Source: an uncultured Eubacteriales bacterium
GTDB taxonomy: Bacteria; Bacillota; Clostridia; Oscillospirales; Oscillospiraceae
Direction of reading: 5' to 3'
Assembly: GCA_949744075.1 (NCBI GenBank)
Contig: CATJWI010000087.1
Coordinates: 1-33,468 of the forward strand
Length of the DNA stretch: 33,468 nucleotides
Shown: positions 25,388-32,870 of the stretch, in pieces
How positions within the stretch are numbered: position 1 is the stretch's first letter
How the letters are laid out: the number at the start of each line of letters is the position of its first letter
The notes under the pieces: model-generated
The model's database searches: none
What the model was told of the DNA's origin: nothing
The model's input: only the letters and a program-made list of their open reading frames with translations
Program-made: the position numbers and the translations under genes

Positions 25388-27304
25388 ATGAAACACAGAT
25401 TTTTCTCCCGCTTGTCGGCGTTGACCCTCTCCCTCGCCCTGCTGGCCCTCCCCGCCGCCCGGGCCCTTACCCCCGGACAGGCCGGGCAGCTTTTGCAGGA
25501 GGTTTACATCGATCCGGTGCCCCAGTCCGTACTGGAGCAGCCCACCGTCAAGGAGATGGTGGCAGCCCTGGGGGACCCCTATACCGAATACTTCACCCCC
25601 GAGGAGTACCAGGCTTTCAACGCCTCCATGTCCGACACCTCCCTGGTGGGCATCGGCGTCGTCTTCCGCAATACCGAGGAGGGGCTGCTACTGGAGCAGG
25701 TCCTTCCCGACTCTCCCTCCCTCAAGGCCGGGCTGGAGGCCGGGGACCTGATCGTGGCCGTGGACGGTAACAGCGTCCTGGGGCAGGACAACGACACCGT
25801 CACCGGCTGGATCCAGGGGGAGGAGGGCACCGCCGTCAAGGTGACCTACCTCCGCGGCGGAAACCGGAAAACGGTCACCCTCACCCGGGCTCAGGTCATC
25901 CTGCCCGCCACCACCAGTGAGCTCATCGACGGCCACATCGGCTATATCAGCTGCACCACCTTCGGCCCCGAGACCGCCGGGCATTTCAAGGAGGCTCTGG
26001 ACGCATACGGGGACAAGGCCACCGTCTGGATCGTGGACCTGCGCTCCAACTCAGGGGGCGTCACCGAGGCCGCCACCACCTCTGCCGGGTACTTCACAGG
26101 CGCCGGGGAGATGGCCTACCTCCGGGACAGCGAGGACCAGTACGGCGCCTACTATAACGAGGACAGCGCCCTCACCCTCTACCCGGTGATCGTACTGGTG
26201 GACCTATACTCCGCCAGCGCCTCGGAGATCTTCGCCTCCGCCATCCGGGACCAGGGCTCCGGCATCGTGGTGGGCACCCGGACCTTTGGAAAAGGGGTGG
26301 CCCAGAGCGTGGTGGACCAGTCCTACCGCCCTGAGCTCTTCCCCGACGGAGACGCCATCAAGATCACCTCCCACCGCTTCTTTACCCCCGCCGGCAACAC
26401 TACCGATCAAGTAGGGGTCATCCCAGACCTGCTGGTGGAGCCCGAGGAGATCGCCAATGTGGCCTATCTGCTGGCCGGGGCCGCCCCCACCTCCGACACC
26501 ACAAACGTCCTCCGGGCCGACATCGACTGGCGGTGGTTCATCGACCTGGACCTGGCCACCAGCGCGGACTTTCGGGACACCTTCCTGGACCTGCTGCAGG
26601 CCATTCCCCAAAACAAAAACCTATGGCTGGGTACCGGCGGCCCCGACGGCTGGACGCGGACCGACCCTGAGTCGGTGGCCGAAACCTATGGCCTGGACTA
26701 CCAGGCCCCCGTCTTCCCCGATCAGGACGACTCCCGCTATTCCACTGTTCTCAGCGTCTTGAAGACCTACGGCCTCATTAACGGCCGGGAGGACGGACTC
26801 TTCCACCCCCAGGACACCCTGACCCGGGCTGAGCTGTGCCAGCTGCTGGCGGTGGCCCTCCACTGTACCGTCCCCACCAACGAGAGCCCCTACTCCGATG
26901 TGGCCGACGACGCCTGGTACGCCCCGGCGGTCATCGCCATGAGCAACATGGGCCTGGTCCAGGGAATCGGCGAGGACACCTTCCGCCCCGACGACCCGGT
27001 GGACCACCAGCAGCTCATTACCATCATGGGCCGGCTGGCCCAGCGGCTCAACATGTTCCTCTATAACACGGTGCAGGAGCACCAGGGCGGCTTCTCCAGC
27101 ATCGCCGGGCTCATGGACTACGACGAGTGGGCCAAGGAGTCCGCCTGGCTGCTGTCCTACAGCCAAAAGGGCTATTTGGGCAACACCATCTCCCTGCTCT
27201 GGGCCAGTGCCGACGAGATCGCCCCCACAGCGGCCACCACCCGGGACGAGGCGGCCTACGCCCTCTACCGCCTCCTCTCCTACACCGGGATCCTCCCCGC
27301 CTAA
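25388..27304 (+). CDS. Secreted S41 (CtpA-like) protease with C-terminal SLH repeats
   Basis: 638 residues. A signal peptide (MKHRFFSRLSALTLSLALLA, cut near ARA-LTP) sends it out of the cell. A PDZ domain spans ~85-165 (LVGIGVVF; KAGLEAGDLIVAVDG). The S41 domain spans ~180-360 with VWIVDLRSNSGG (~216), the serine in SASASEIFASA (~275) and the lysine in TFGKGVAQS (~300). SLH-type repeats from ~450 to the end (GREDGLFHPQDTLTRAEL; YSDVADDAWYAPAV) should tie it to secondary cell-wall polymers. The usual CtpA lacks SLH repeats, so this is a wall-bound version that may process surface or spore proteins. Single-gene unit. Confidence 0.92.
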   Translation: MKHRFFSRLSALTLSLALLALPAARALTPGQAGQLLQEVYIDPVPQSVLEQPTVKEMVAALGDPYTEYFTPEEYQAFNASMSDTSLVGIGVVFRNTEEGLLLEQVLPDSPSLKAGLEAGDLIVAVDGNSVLGQDNDTVTGWIQGEEGTAVKVTYLRGGNRKTVTLTRAQVILPATTSELIDGHIGYISCTTFGPETAGHFKEALDAYGDKATVWIVDLRSNSGGVTEAATTSAGYFTGAGEMAYLRDSEDQYGAYYNEDSALTLYPVIVLVDLYSASASEIFASAIRDQGSGIVVGTRTFGKGVAQSVVDQSYRPELFPDGDAIKITSHRFFTPAGNTTDQVGVIPDLLVEPEEIANVAYLLAGAAPTSDTTNVLRADIDWRWFIDLDLATSADFRDTFLDLLQAIPQNKNLWLGTGGPDGWTRTDPESVAETYGLDYQAPVFPDQDDSRYSTVLSVLKTYGLINGREDGLFHPQDTLTRAELCQLLAVALHCTVPTNESPYSDVADDAWYAPAVIAMSNMGLVQGIGEDTFRPDDPVDHQQLITIMGRLAQRLNMFLYNTVQEHQGGFSSIAGLMDYDEWAKESAWLLSYSQKGYLGNTISLLWASADEIAPTAATTRDEAAYALYRLLSYTGILPA

Positions 27305-27312
27305 CCGCTTCC

Positions 27313-27350
27313 AACAGCCGCCGTTCCTTGGAACGGCGGCTGTTTTTTTC
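27313..27350 (+). terminator. Terminator after the S41 protease gene
   Basis: A near-perfect 15-bp stem (AACAGCCGCCGTTCC / GGAACGGCGGCTGTT) followed by a run of seven T starting at the stem end. Confidence 0.95.
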
Positions 27351-27360
27351 GGACAGGTCG

Positions 27361-27389
27361 TTGTTTTTTTCCTCCGGAGCGCATACAAT
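27361..27389 (+). promoter_or_regulatory. Promoter of ppx-ppk1
   Basis: TTGTTT (27361-27366), a 17-nt spacer and TACAAT (27384-27389), 33 nt before the ppx ATG. Confidence 0.7.
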
Positions 27390-27422
27390 ATAGGTCGTGA
27401 ACCATACAAGGAGGGATGTGCC

Positions 27423-28331
27423 ATGCCCAATTGCGGCATCATCGATGTGGGCTCCAATACCATACGTCTGTCCATCTACCGCTACGGCCGGGAGGGCTTC
27501 CGGCTTTTGCTGGGCAAGAAGGAGACCGCTGGCCTGGCGGGCTATGTCCGGGACGGGGCCCTCTCCCCCCAGGGGATAGAGCGGGCGGCCCAGGTCTTGT
27601 CCTCCTTCCGCTTTTTACTGGAAAATCTGGGCATCGGAGACTATTACGCCTTTGCCACCGCCTCCCTGCGTAACATCTCCAACACTGAGCAGGCGGTGGA
27701 GGCCATCCAGCGCGCCTCCGGGGTGTCCCTCTCCGTCATCTCCGGCGCGGAGGAGGCCGCCCTGTCCTTCCGGGGCGCTCTCCTGGACGCCCCCTCCCAG
27801 CCGGGCAAGGGGCTGCTGGTGGATATCGGCGGAGGCTCCACCGAGCTGGTGGTCTATGAGGAGGGAACGGTCTCCTCGGGGGTGAGCCTGCCCATGGGCT
27901 CCCTGTCCCTCTTTACCCAGCACGTCTCCGGGCTCCTCCCCTCCGACCAGGAGTGGAAGGAGCTCCGCCGCCATGTGCGCCAGGCCCTGGAGCAGGTGGA
28001 GACCGTTCCCTGTCCCCATCTCCGGGGGGTGGGCGGCACCATCCGGGCCGTCGGAAAGCTCTGCGGCCTGGGGCCCCGTGACACTCTGCCCGCCGGGGAG
28101 GTCCGGTCCCTTTCCCGCCGTCTGCGGGACAGGGACCAGGACGCCCTTCGCCAGGTCCTCCAGGTCTCCCCCGACCGGCTCCATACCCTGCTGCCCGGAC
28201 TGGCCATTTTGACCGCCATATTGAAGCTCTATGAGGTGGAGACCTTGGACGTCAGCACCCAGGGAGTCCGGGAGGGCTATCTGCTGACCTATGTGATGGG
28301 AGAGGGGGAGGCCGGTGCCCAGGGACGGTGA
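27423..28331 (+). CDS. ppx: Ppx/GppA exopolyphosphatase family protein
   Basis: 302 residues from ATG 27423 (GGAGGG upstream; the longer track start crosses the terminator and promoter). It removes phosphate from polyphosphate ends and/or the 5' phosphate of pppGpp. ASKHA-fold marks: GIIDVGSNTIRLSIY, FATASLRNISN, LLVDIGGGSTELVV, GVGGTIRAVGKL and STQGVREGYLL. It is the short two-domain form without the C-terminal HD-like extension of E. coli Ppx. Its end overlaps the ppk1 GTG by 17 nt, so the two opposing enzymes of polyphosphate turnover are coupled. Confidence 0.93.
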   Translation: MPNCGIIDVGSNTIRLSIYRYGREGFRLLLGKKETAGLAGYVRDGALSPQGIERAAQVLSSFRFLLENLGIGDYYAFATASLRNISNTEQAVEAIQRASGVSLSVISGAEEAALSFRGALLDAPSQPGKGLLVDIGGGSTELVVYEEGTVSSGVSLPMGSLSLFTQHVSGLLPSDQEWKELRRHVRQALEQVETVPCPHLRGVGGTIRAVGKLCGLGPRDTLPAGEVRSLSRRLRDRDQDALRQVLQVSPDRLHTLLPGLAILTAILKLYEVETLDVSTQGVREGYLLTYVMGEGEAGAQGR

Positions 28332-30441
28332 GGTAGACACCCGATACACCCAAGACAGGGAGCTGTCCTGGCTCAAATTTGACCAGCGGGTGATGGAGGA
28401 GGCCTGGGACCCCTCGGTGCCCGCTTTCGAGCGGCTGAAATTTGCCGCTATCTTCACCAGCAACTTAGACGAGTTTTTCATGGTCCGGGTGGGCAGCATC
28501 GGGGACCTGGCCCTTCTAAAAGGCCGGCATCGGGACAGCCGGAGCGGCCTCACCCCCGACCAGCAGCTCCGGGCCATTTTTCGGGCGGTGCGGCCCCTGT
28601 ACCGCCGCCGGGATAAGCTGCTCGCCACCCTGGAGGCCAAGCTGCGGACCTATGGGATCTGCTGCCTCCTTCCCCAGGAACTGGACGCCAAGGAGCAAAA
28701 GCAGATGGAGCGGTGGTTCCGTGACCAGGTGGTCCCCGTCCTCTCCCCCATGGTGGTGGACAGCCACCACCCCTTTCCCCACCTGCCCTCCAAGCAGTCC
28801 TGCGTCGCCCTCTCCCTCCAGCGGGAGGGCCGGGAATACCTGGGGCTGGTCCCCGTTCCCCGGACTCTGTCCCCCTTCTGGGTCCTGGAGGAGCCAGGGC
28901 TGCGGTATGTGCTCACCGAGCAGGTTGTCCTGGCCATGGCCCCCACCCTCTTTGGGAGCTATTACGTCACCTCCCGGGCCATTATGGCGGTGACCCGCAA
29001 CGCCGACCTGCCCCCCGAGGACGAGGACCAGGAGGAGAGCGAGGACTTTCGCCAGCACATGAAAAAGGCCCTGAAAAAGCGCGCCCGCCTCTCCCCTGTC
29101 CGCCTGGAGCTCCAAGGGGAGCTGGAGGAACATGCCCTCTCCCACCTTAAGGAGCGGTTGGAGCTCTCGGAGGAACGGGTCTTCTTTTCCCGCTCCCCCC
29201 TCTCGCTGGACTATGTCTATTCCCTGGAACCCCGGCTGCCCGCCGAGAGTGCCGGGCTTCGATATTCCCCCTTTTCCCCTGTCTGGCCCCGGGAACTGGA
29301 CCGGAAGGAGCGGCTCATCCCCCAGCTTTTGCGCCGGGACCTGCTCCTGTTCTACCCCTACCACTCCATGGAGCCCTTTTTGCAGCTCATCCGGGAGGCC
29401 GCCGGCGACCCGGAGGTGCTGTCCATCAAGATCACCATCTACCGCCTGGCCTCCCACGCCAAGCTGGTGGAATACCTGGCCGCCGCGGCGGAGAACGGCA
29501 AAGAGGTCACCGTTTTCATGGAGCTCCGGGCCCGGTTCGACGAACAGAACAACATCCGCTGGGCCGAGCGGCTGGAGGAGGCGGGCTGCACCCTTCTCTA
29601 CGGCGTAGAGGGCTACAAGGTCCACGCCAAGGTCTGCCTCATCACCCGTCGAGACCGGGGAAGGGTCCGCACCATCACCCAGATCGGCACAGGCAACTAT
29701 AACGAGAAGACCGCCCGGCTCTATACCGATATCTCTCTTATCTCGGCCCACCCTGGCATCGGCGCCGATGCCGCCGCCCTTTTTCAGGACCTGGCTGTGG
29801 GGGAGCTTCAGGGGGAATATCCCCACCTGCTGGCCGCCCCCCACTCCCTGCGTCCCGCCCTGCTCTCTCTCATGGACCGGGAGATCGCCAAGGGCCCCGA
29901 CGGCTTCCTCTTCCTGAAAATGAACGCCATCACCGACCGGGTCCTCATTGACAAGCTGGCCCAGGCCAGTCAGGCCGGAGTCCGGGTCGTGATGAACGTC
30001 CGGGGCATCTGTTGCCTGCGGCCGGGGGTGGAGGGGCTCACCGACCATATTCGGATCTTTTCCATCGTGGGCCGCTTCCTGGAACACGCCAGGCTGTTTG
30101 TCTTCGGCAAGGGGGAGGACGCCCTGTTTTACCTCTCCTCCGCCGACTTTATGACCCGGAACACCCAGCGGCGGGTGGAGGTAGCCTGTCCCGTCCTGGA
30201 CCCGGGACTTCGGCTCCAATTGGCCCAGTATGTGGACATTCTCTGCCAGGACGACGCAAAGGCGCGGAGCATCCAGCCCGACGGCTCCTGGTCCGCCCCT
30301 GTCTCAAACGGCCAAATGGACTGCCAGGCCGCCTTCCTCTGCTCTCCTCCCTCCTGTCCCCCTCCAGAGGCTTCTTCTCCCTCTCCCCCCGCCCAGGCCG
30401 GGCTCTTTTCCCGGCTCCTCCGGGGGCTTCACCTCGGTTGA
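28315..30441 (+). CDS. ppk1: Polyphosphate kinase 1
   Basis: 708 residues from GTG 28315 (GGGGGAG 4 nt upstream). It makes polyphosphate from ATP reversibly. The N-terminal domain reads DRELSWLKFDQRV and SNLDEFFMVRVG. The catalytic core has SIKITIYRLAS and FMELRARFDEQNNIRWAERLEE. The autophosphorylated histidine is His437 in EGYKVHAKVCL, equivalent to E. coli His435, and the second essential histidine is His591 in FLEHARLFVFG. The last ~35 residues are a Ser/Pro/Ala-rich tail (SCPPPEASSPSPPAQ) ending in a basic-hydrophobic GLFSRLLRGLHLG, not part of the usual fold. A terminator follows. Confidence 0.95.
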   Translation: MPRDGEVDTRYTQDRELSWLKFDQRVMEEAWDPSVPAFERLKFAAIFTSNLDEFFMVRVGSIGDLALLKGRHRDSRSGLTPDQQLRAIFRAVRPLYRRRDKLLATLEAKLRTYGICCLLPQELDAKEQKQMERWFRDQVVPVLSPMVVDSHHPFPHLPSKQSCVALSLQREGREYLGLVPVPRTLSPFWVLEEPGLRYVLTEQVVLAMAPTLFGSYYVTSRAIMAVTRNADLPPEDEDQEESEDFRQHMKKALKKRARLSPVRLELQGELEEHALSHLKERLELSEERVFFSRSPLSLDYVYSLEPRLPAESAGLRYSPFSPVWPRELDRKERLIPQLLRRDLLLFYPYHSMEPFLQLIREAAGDPEVLSIKITIYRLASHAKLVEYLAAAAENGKEVTVFMELRARFDEQNNIRWAERLEEAGCTLLYGVEGYKVHAKVCLITRRDRGRVRTITQIGTGNYNEKTARLYTDISLISAHPGIGADAAALFQDLAVGELQGEYPHLLAAPHSLRPALLSLMDREIAKGPDGFLFLKMNAITDRVLIDKLAQASQAGVRVVMNVRGICCLRPGVEGLTDHIRIFSIVGRFLEHARLFVFGKGEDALFYLSSADFMTRNTQRRVEVACPVLDPGLRLQLAQYVDILCQDDAKARSIQPDGSWSAPVSNGQMDCQAAFLCSPPSCPPPEASSPSPPAQAGLFSRLLRGLHLG

Positions 30442-30446
30442 CCGTT

Positions 30447-30484
30447 GCGCGTCAAAGGGTCTCACCCCTTCGGCGCGCTTTTTT
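30447..30484 (+). terminator. Terminator after ppk1
   Basis: Outer stem GCGCG/CGCGC and inner stem AAGGG/CCCTT around TCTCAC, separated by a small internal loop and followed by six T. Confidence 0.75.
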
Positions 30485-30504
30485 CACCCCCCTGCATCTT
30501 TTTC

Positions 30505-30552
30505 TTGACAATTGCCTTTCCATGGTATATAGTTCACTTTATGAACTATATA
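30505..30552 (+). promoter_or_regulatory. Promoter and palindromic operator of the marR-degV unit
   Basis: TTGACA (30505-30510), a 17-nt spacer and TATAGT (30528-30533). A perfect 11-bp inverted repeat, TATATAGTTCA - 5 nt - TGAACTATATA (30526-30552), covers the -10 and the predicted start of transcription. Its dyad form and position fit autorepression by the MarR protein encoded just downstream. Confidence 0.85.
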
Positions 30553-30567
30553 GGGAGACTCAACAGT

Positions 30568-31002
30568 ATGCTCAACGAGGAACTGCTTTTTACCTGGCTC
30601 CAACTGGGAAACGTCGTGGACAACCAACGCCTGGTCAGCGGCATGTCCTTCAACGAGGCCATGGTCTGCGGCCTTCTGGCCCGGGCCCAGCGCTCCGGCG
30701 GCTCCCTCACCGCCAGTGAGCTGTGCGCCCAGACCCGCATCCTCAAGTCCCAGATGAACGTGATCCTCCGCTCCCTGGAGCGGGAGGGCCTGCTGCTGCG
30801 CCAGCGGTCCCAGACTGACCTGCGCAGCATTGAGCTGCGCCTCTCCCCCGAGGGGCTGAGGCGCTATGCCGAGGCCCATCGGAAGGTCCTGGTCCTGGTA
30901 GACCGGCTGATCTCCGCCATGGGCGAGGATGCGGTCCACACCCTGATCCCTCTGCTGCGTCAGGTGGTAGAGGTTTTCGACACTATTTTACAGGAGGCAT
31001 AA
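30568..31002 (+). CDS. MarR-family transcriptional regulator
   Basis: 144 residues from ATG 30568 (AGGGAG upstream). The ATG at 30541 lies inside the operator at the start of transcription, so it is not used in the usual way. The winged helix-turn-helix spans ~35-100 (LTASELCAQTRILKSQMNVIL, wing RSQTDLRSIELRLS), with dimerisation helices at both ends (EELLFTWLQLGNVV; VVEVFDTILQEA). It probably represses itself and degV through the palindrome that covers the promoter. The ligand is unknown. Because DegV/FakB proteins bind fatty acids, a fatty-acid or acyl ligand is a plausible inference, by analogy with FabT. Confidence 0.9.
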   Translation: MLNEELLFTWLQLGNVVDNQRLVSGMSFNEAMVCGLLARAQRSGGSLTASELCAQTRILKSQMNVILRSLEREGLLLRQRSQTDLRSIELRLSPEGLRRYAEAHRKVLVLVDRLISAMGEDAVHTLIPLLRQVVEVFDTILQEA

Positions 31003-31007
31003 ACCCT

Positions 31008-31853
31008 ATGGCAATTCGTATCATCACCGACTCTTCCTCTGACTTTGACCGGACCTATGCCAAAGAGCTGGGGATCGACGTGGTCCCCATGTCCATCCAA
31101 TTTGGGGACACGTCCTATCTGGACGGCGTCACACTGAACAAGGCGGACTTCTACCGCCTGCTTTTGTCCGGCAAGGAAAACCCCTCCACCGCCCAGCCGG
31201 CCCCCTCCGACTTCCTCACCCTGTTGGAGCAGGTCAAGGCCGCCGGGGACGAGGCGGTGGTCCTTCCCATCTCCAGCGTCCTCAGCGGTACTTATCAAAG
31301 CGCCTGCATCGCCAAGGACATGTGCGGCTATTCCCCCGTTGAGATCGTGGACACCCGCAGCGCCACCGCCGGCATCCAGCTCTTGGCTGAGCACGCCTGC
31401 AAGCTCCGGGACCAGGGCCGCTCCGCCCAGGAGATCGCCCGGGAGCTGGAGGAACTGAAGGACCGCATCCGCATTTTCGCCCTCATTGACACCCTGGAAT
31501 ATCTCCGCCGGGGCGGGCGGCTTTCCAGCCTCCAAGCGGGGCTGGGCACCGTCACCAAGCTCAAGCCGGTGATCTCGGTCCGGGACGGAGCAGTGGTCGT
31601 GGTGGGCAAGGCCTTCGGCGTCTCCGCCGCCATGAAGCAGCTGCTGAAATTTCTCTCCGAGCACCCGGTGGACAACGCCTTCCCCGCCTTTGCCCTCTAT
31701 TCCGACGACGAAAGCCGGGTGGATGACTTCCTGCCCAAGCTCCGGGAGCTGGACCTGCTGCCCAAAGAGCTGCGGCGGTGCTCCATCGGCCCCACCATCG
31801 GCACCCACATCGGCCCCGGCGCGGTGGGCATGGCCTATGTGGAGCGGCTGTGA
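31008..31853 (+). CDS. DegV family fatty-acid-binding protein (FakB-like)
   Basis: 281 residues, ATG 5 nt after the MarR stop. DegV/FakB proteins hold a fatty acid for phosphorylation by the kinase FakA, feeding host or recycled fatty acids into phospholipid. Marks: IITDSSSDFD, STAQPAPSDFLTLLEQ, LPISSVLSGTYQSA, IDTLEYLRRGGRLSS, KPVISVRDGAVV and the C-terminal GTHIGPGAVGMAYV. No fakA is in the window. Co-transcription with the MarR gene suggests inducible use. Confidence 0.95.
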   Translation: MAIRIITDSSSDFDRTYAKELGIDVVPMSIQFGDTSYLDGVTLNKADFYRLLLSGKENPSTAQPAPSDFLTLLEQVKAAGDEAVVLPISSVLSGTYQSACIAKDMCGYSPVEIVDTRSATAGIQLLAEHACKLRDQGRSAQEIARELEELKDRIRIFALIDTLEYLRRGGRLSSLQAGLGTVTKLKPVISVRDGAVVVVGKAFGVSAAMKQLLKFLSEHPVDNAFPAFALYSDDESRVDDFLPKLRELDLLPKELRRCSIGPTIGTHIGPGAVGMAYVERL

Positions 31854-31875
31854 ACCAGACCGGTACTCCAAAACC

Positions 31876-31910
31876 AAAAGGAGACGCTTCTGTCAGAAGC
31901 GTCTCCTTTT
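31876..31910. terminator. Bidirectional terminator between degV and the GNAT gene
   Basis: A 35-nt near-perfect palindrome: AAAAGGAGACGCTTCTG, one T, then its complement ending in CTCCTTTT. It lies between two convergent genes. Confidence 0.92.
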
Positions 31911-31925
31911 CTCTGCACCGGGACA

Positions 31926-32381
31926 TCAGCCCCGGTGGATATACATCCGGCTCCTATTTGCCTCTCCCTCTCCCTGCACCATACAGAGAAATTCCCAGCC
32001 GTACCGCTCATAGAAGGAAGTGTGGTCTGTCACAAGATACAGCACAGAAACTCCCTTTCCCCTCATCTCGGCACAAACATAGTCCAGCAAGGCCCCCGCT
32101 ATCCCGCGGCAGCGCCTGTCCTCCTCTACATACACCGCGCAGACATTGGGCGTCAAGTCCTTTCGGTCATGAAAATCATTTTCGATGACCCCCAAGCCCC
32201 CGACGATCCTGTCCCCCTCCACTGCCAGATACCACTGGGGAATGGGCCCAGCCTTCTGCAGACACTGCTCCATACTCTCTCTATACGCCGCCAAGGGAAC
32301 ACCCCATTTTTCGTGAAACCACCCGGCCGCCTCTTCCATTTTCTCCGGCCCCTCGGCCAAATTGATAATCCTATATCCCAT
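31926..32381 (-). CDS. GNAT family N-acetyltransferase
   Basis: 151 residues from ATG 32381 (GAGGAAG 8 nt upstream); the track start at 32435 is in the leader. GNAT fold with strand YLAVEGDRIVGGLGVIEN, motif A VCAVYVEEDRRCRGIAGALLDYV (acetyl-CoA pyrophosphate loop RCRGIA) and the end SVLYLVTDHTSFYERYGWEFL. The substrate is unknown; similar stand-alone GNATs act on small amines, antibiotics or protein N-termini. Monocistronic, with its own promoter and an unusually long (~113 nt) leader. Confidence 0.88.
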   Translation of the reverse strand: MGYRIINLAEGPEKMEEAAGWFHEKWGVPLAAYRESMEQCLQKAGPIPQWYLAVEGDRIVGGLGVIENDFHDRKDLTPNVCAVYVEEDRRCRGIAGALLDYVCAEMRGKGVSVLYLVTDHTSFYERYGWEFLCMVQGEGEANRSRMYIHRG

Positions 32382-32494
32382 CTCTGCACTTCCTCTGTAT
32401 AATCGGGCTTTCCTCTTCCGCCGAAAGGATTTCAAAACGGAAAGGCCCCGCTGCCAGTCGGATAGTATCCGCCCCTACATAGGATAGGGACTTA
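32382..32494 (-). other. Long structured 5' leader of the GNAT gene
   Basis: On the minus strand the leader contains CCCTA...TAGGG (32490-32474), the palindrome CGGATA-C-TATCCG (32471-32459) and a longer stem CTTTCC/GGAAAG flanked by GGG/CCC shortly before the ribosome site. I match it to no known riboswitch class. The DNA palindrome could equally be an operator. Confidence 0.4.
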
Positions 32495-32500
32495 TGTTTT

Positions 32501-32529
32501 ACTTTATCACACCCACCTATCACCGTCAA
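32501..32529 (-). promoter_or_regulatory. Promoter of the GNAT gene
   Basis: On the minus strand TTGACG (32529-32524), a 17-nt spacer and TAAAGT (32506-32501). It is back-to-back with the leuA promoter; the two -35 boxes are 16 bp apart. Confidence 0.65.
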
Positions 32530-32545
32530 CACACAAGCCTCCCTC

Positions 32546-32574
32546 TTGACAAACCGGCCCAAACATTTTATAAT
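32546..32574 (+). promoter_or_regulatory. Consensus promoter of the T-box-leuA unit
   Basis: TTGACA (32546-32551), a 17-nt spacer and TATAAT (32569-32574): a perfect consensus. Transcription starts near 32581, just upstream of the T-box leader. Confidence 0.9.
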
Positions 32575-32586
32575 AATCAAAACACA

Positions 32587-32838
32587 ATGAAGGGAAGAAG
32601 GTCCCCGGACCCCCCTCAGAGAGCTGGCGGTCGGTGCGAGCCAGCGGGCAGGTCCCCTGACGTATACTGGTCCCCGAGTGGTCCGGCTGAACTCTTTCAG
32701 TAGGCCGGAACGTATGGCCCCGTTAGCGGCCGCGGCCTTGTTGGAGGCCATGAGGGCTGTTTGGGACAACCGGCAGCCGAATCAGGGTGGTACCGCGTGA
32801 TATACGCCCCTGACCAGAAATGGTCGGGGGCGTTTTTT
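32587..32838 (+). ncRNA. T-box leader, probably leucine-specific, controlling leuA
   Basis: A T-box riboswitch reads the charging state of a tRNA and decides termination. Stem I shows the AGAGAG bulge and the distal-loop signature GGTCGGTGCGAGCC (~32620-32645). A CTC at 32692-32694 in the sequence GAACTC is the likely specifier for tRNA-Leu. The T-box AGGGTGGTACCGCG lies at 32784-32797; its TGGT would pair with the tRNA acceptor end. The terminator follows directly. Leucine specificity is supported by both the CTC and the downstream leuA; the exact specifier alignment is my reading, not a model hit. Confidence 0.9.
32804..32838 (+). terminator. Regulated terminator of the leuA T-box
   Basis: A 13-bp stem ACGCCCCTGACCA/TGGTCGGGGGCGT (one G-T pair) with a GAAA tetraloop and six T. 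It competes with the antiterminator that includes the T-box sequence. Confidence 0.93.
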
Positions 32839-32870
32839 CATCCCCGCCAAATCCAAGGAGGAACCAAGCA

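Noticed and set aside
28516-30219. 567-residue frame antisense to ppk1
   Set aside because: Low-complexity Gly/Gln/His composition typical of reverse-complement shadows; ppk1 motifs are intact on the plus strand.
30012-30719. Frame +3 open reading frame running out of ppk1, suggesting a possible frameshift
   Set aside because: The annotated PPK1 frame keeps the usual late residues (DDAKARSIQPDG, then GQMDCQAAF), so the long alternative frame is a shadow.
32371-32769. 132-residue minus-strand frame across the leuA leader
   Set aside because: It crosses the T-box RNA and both divergent promoters; the T-box motifs explain the sequence.
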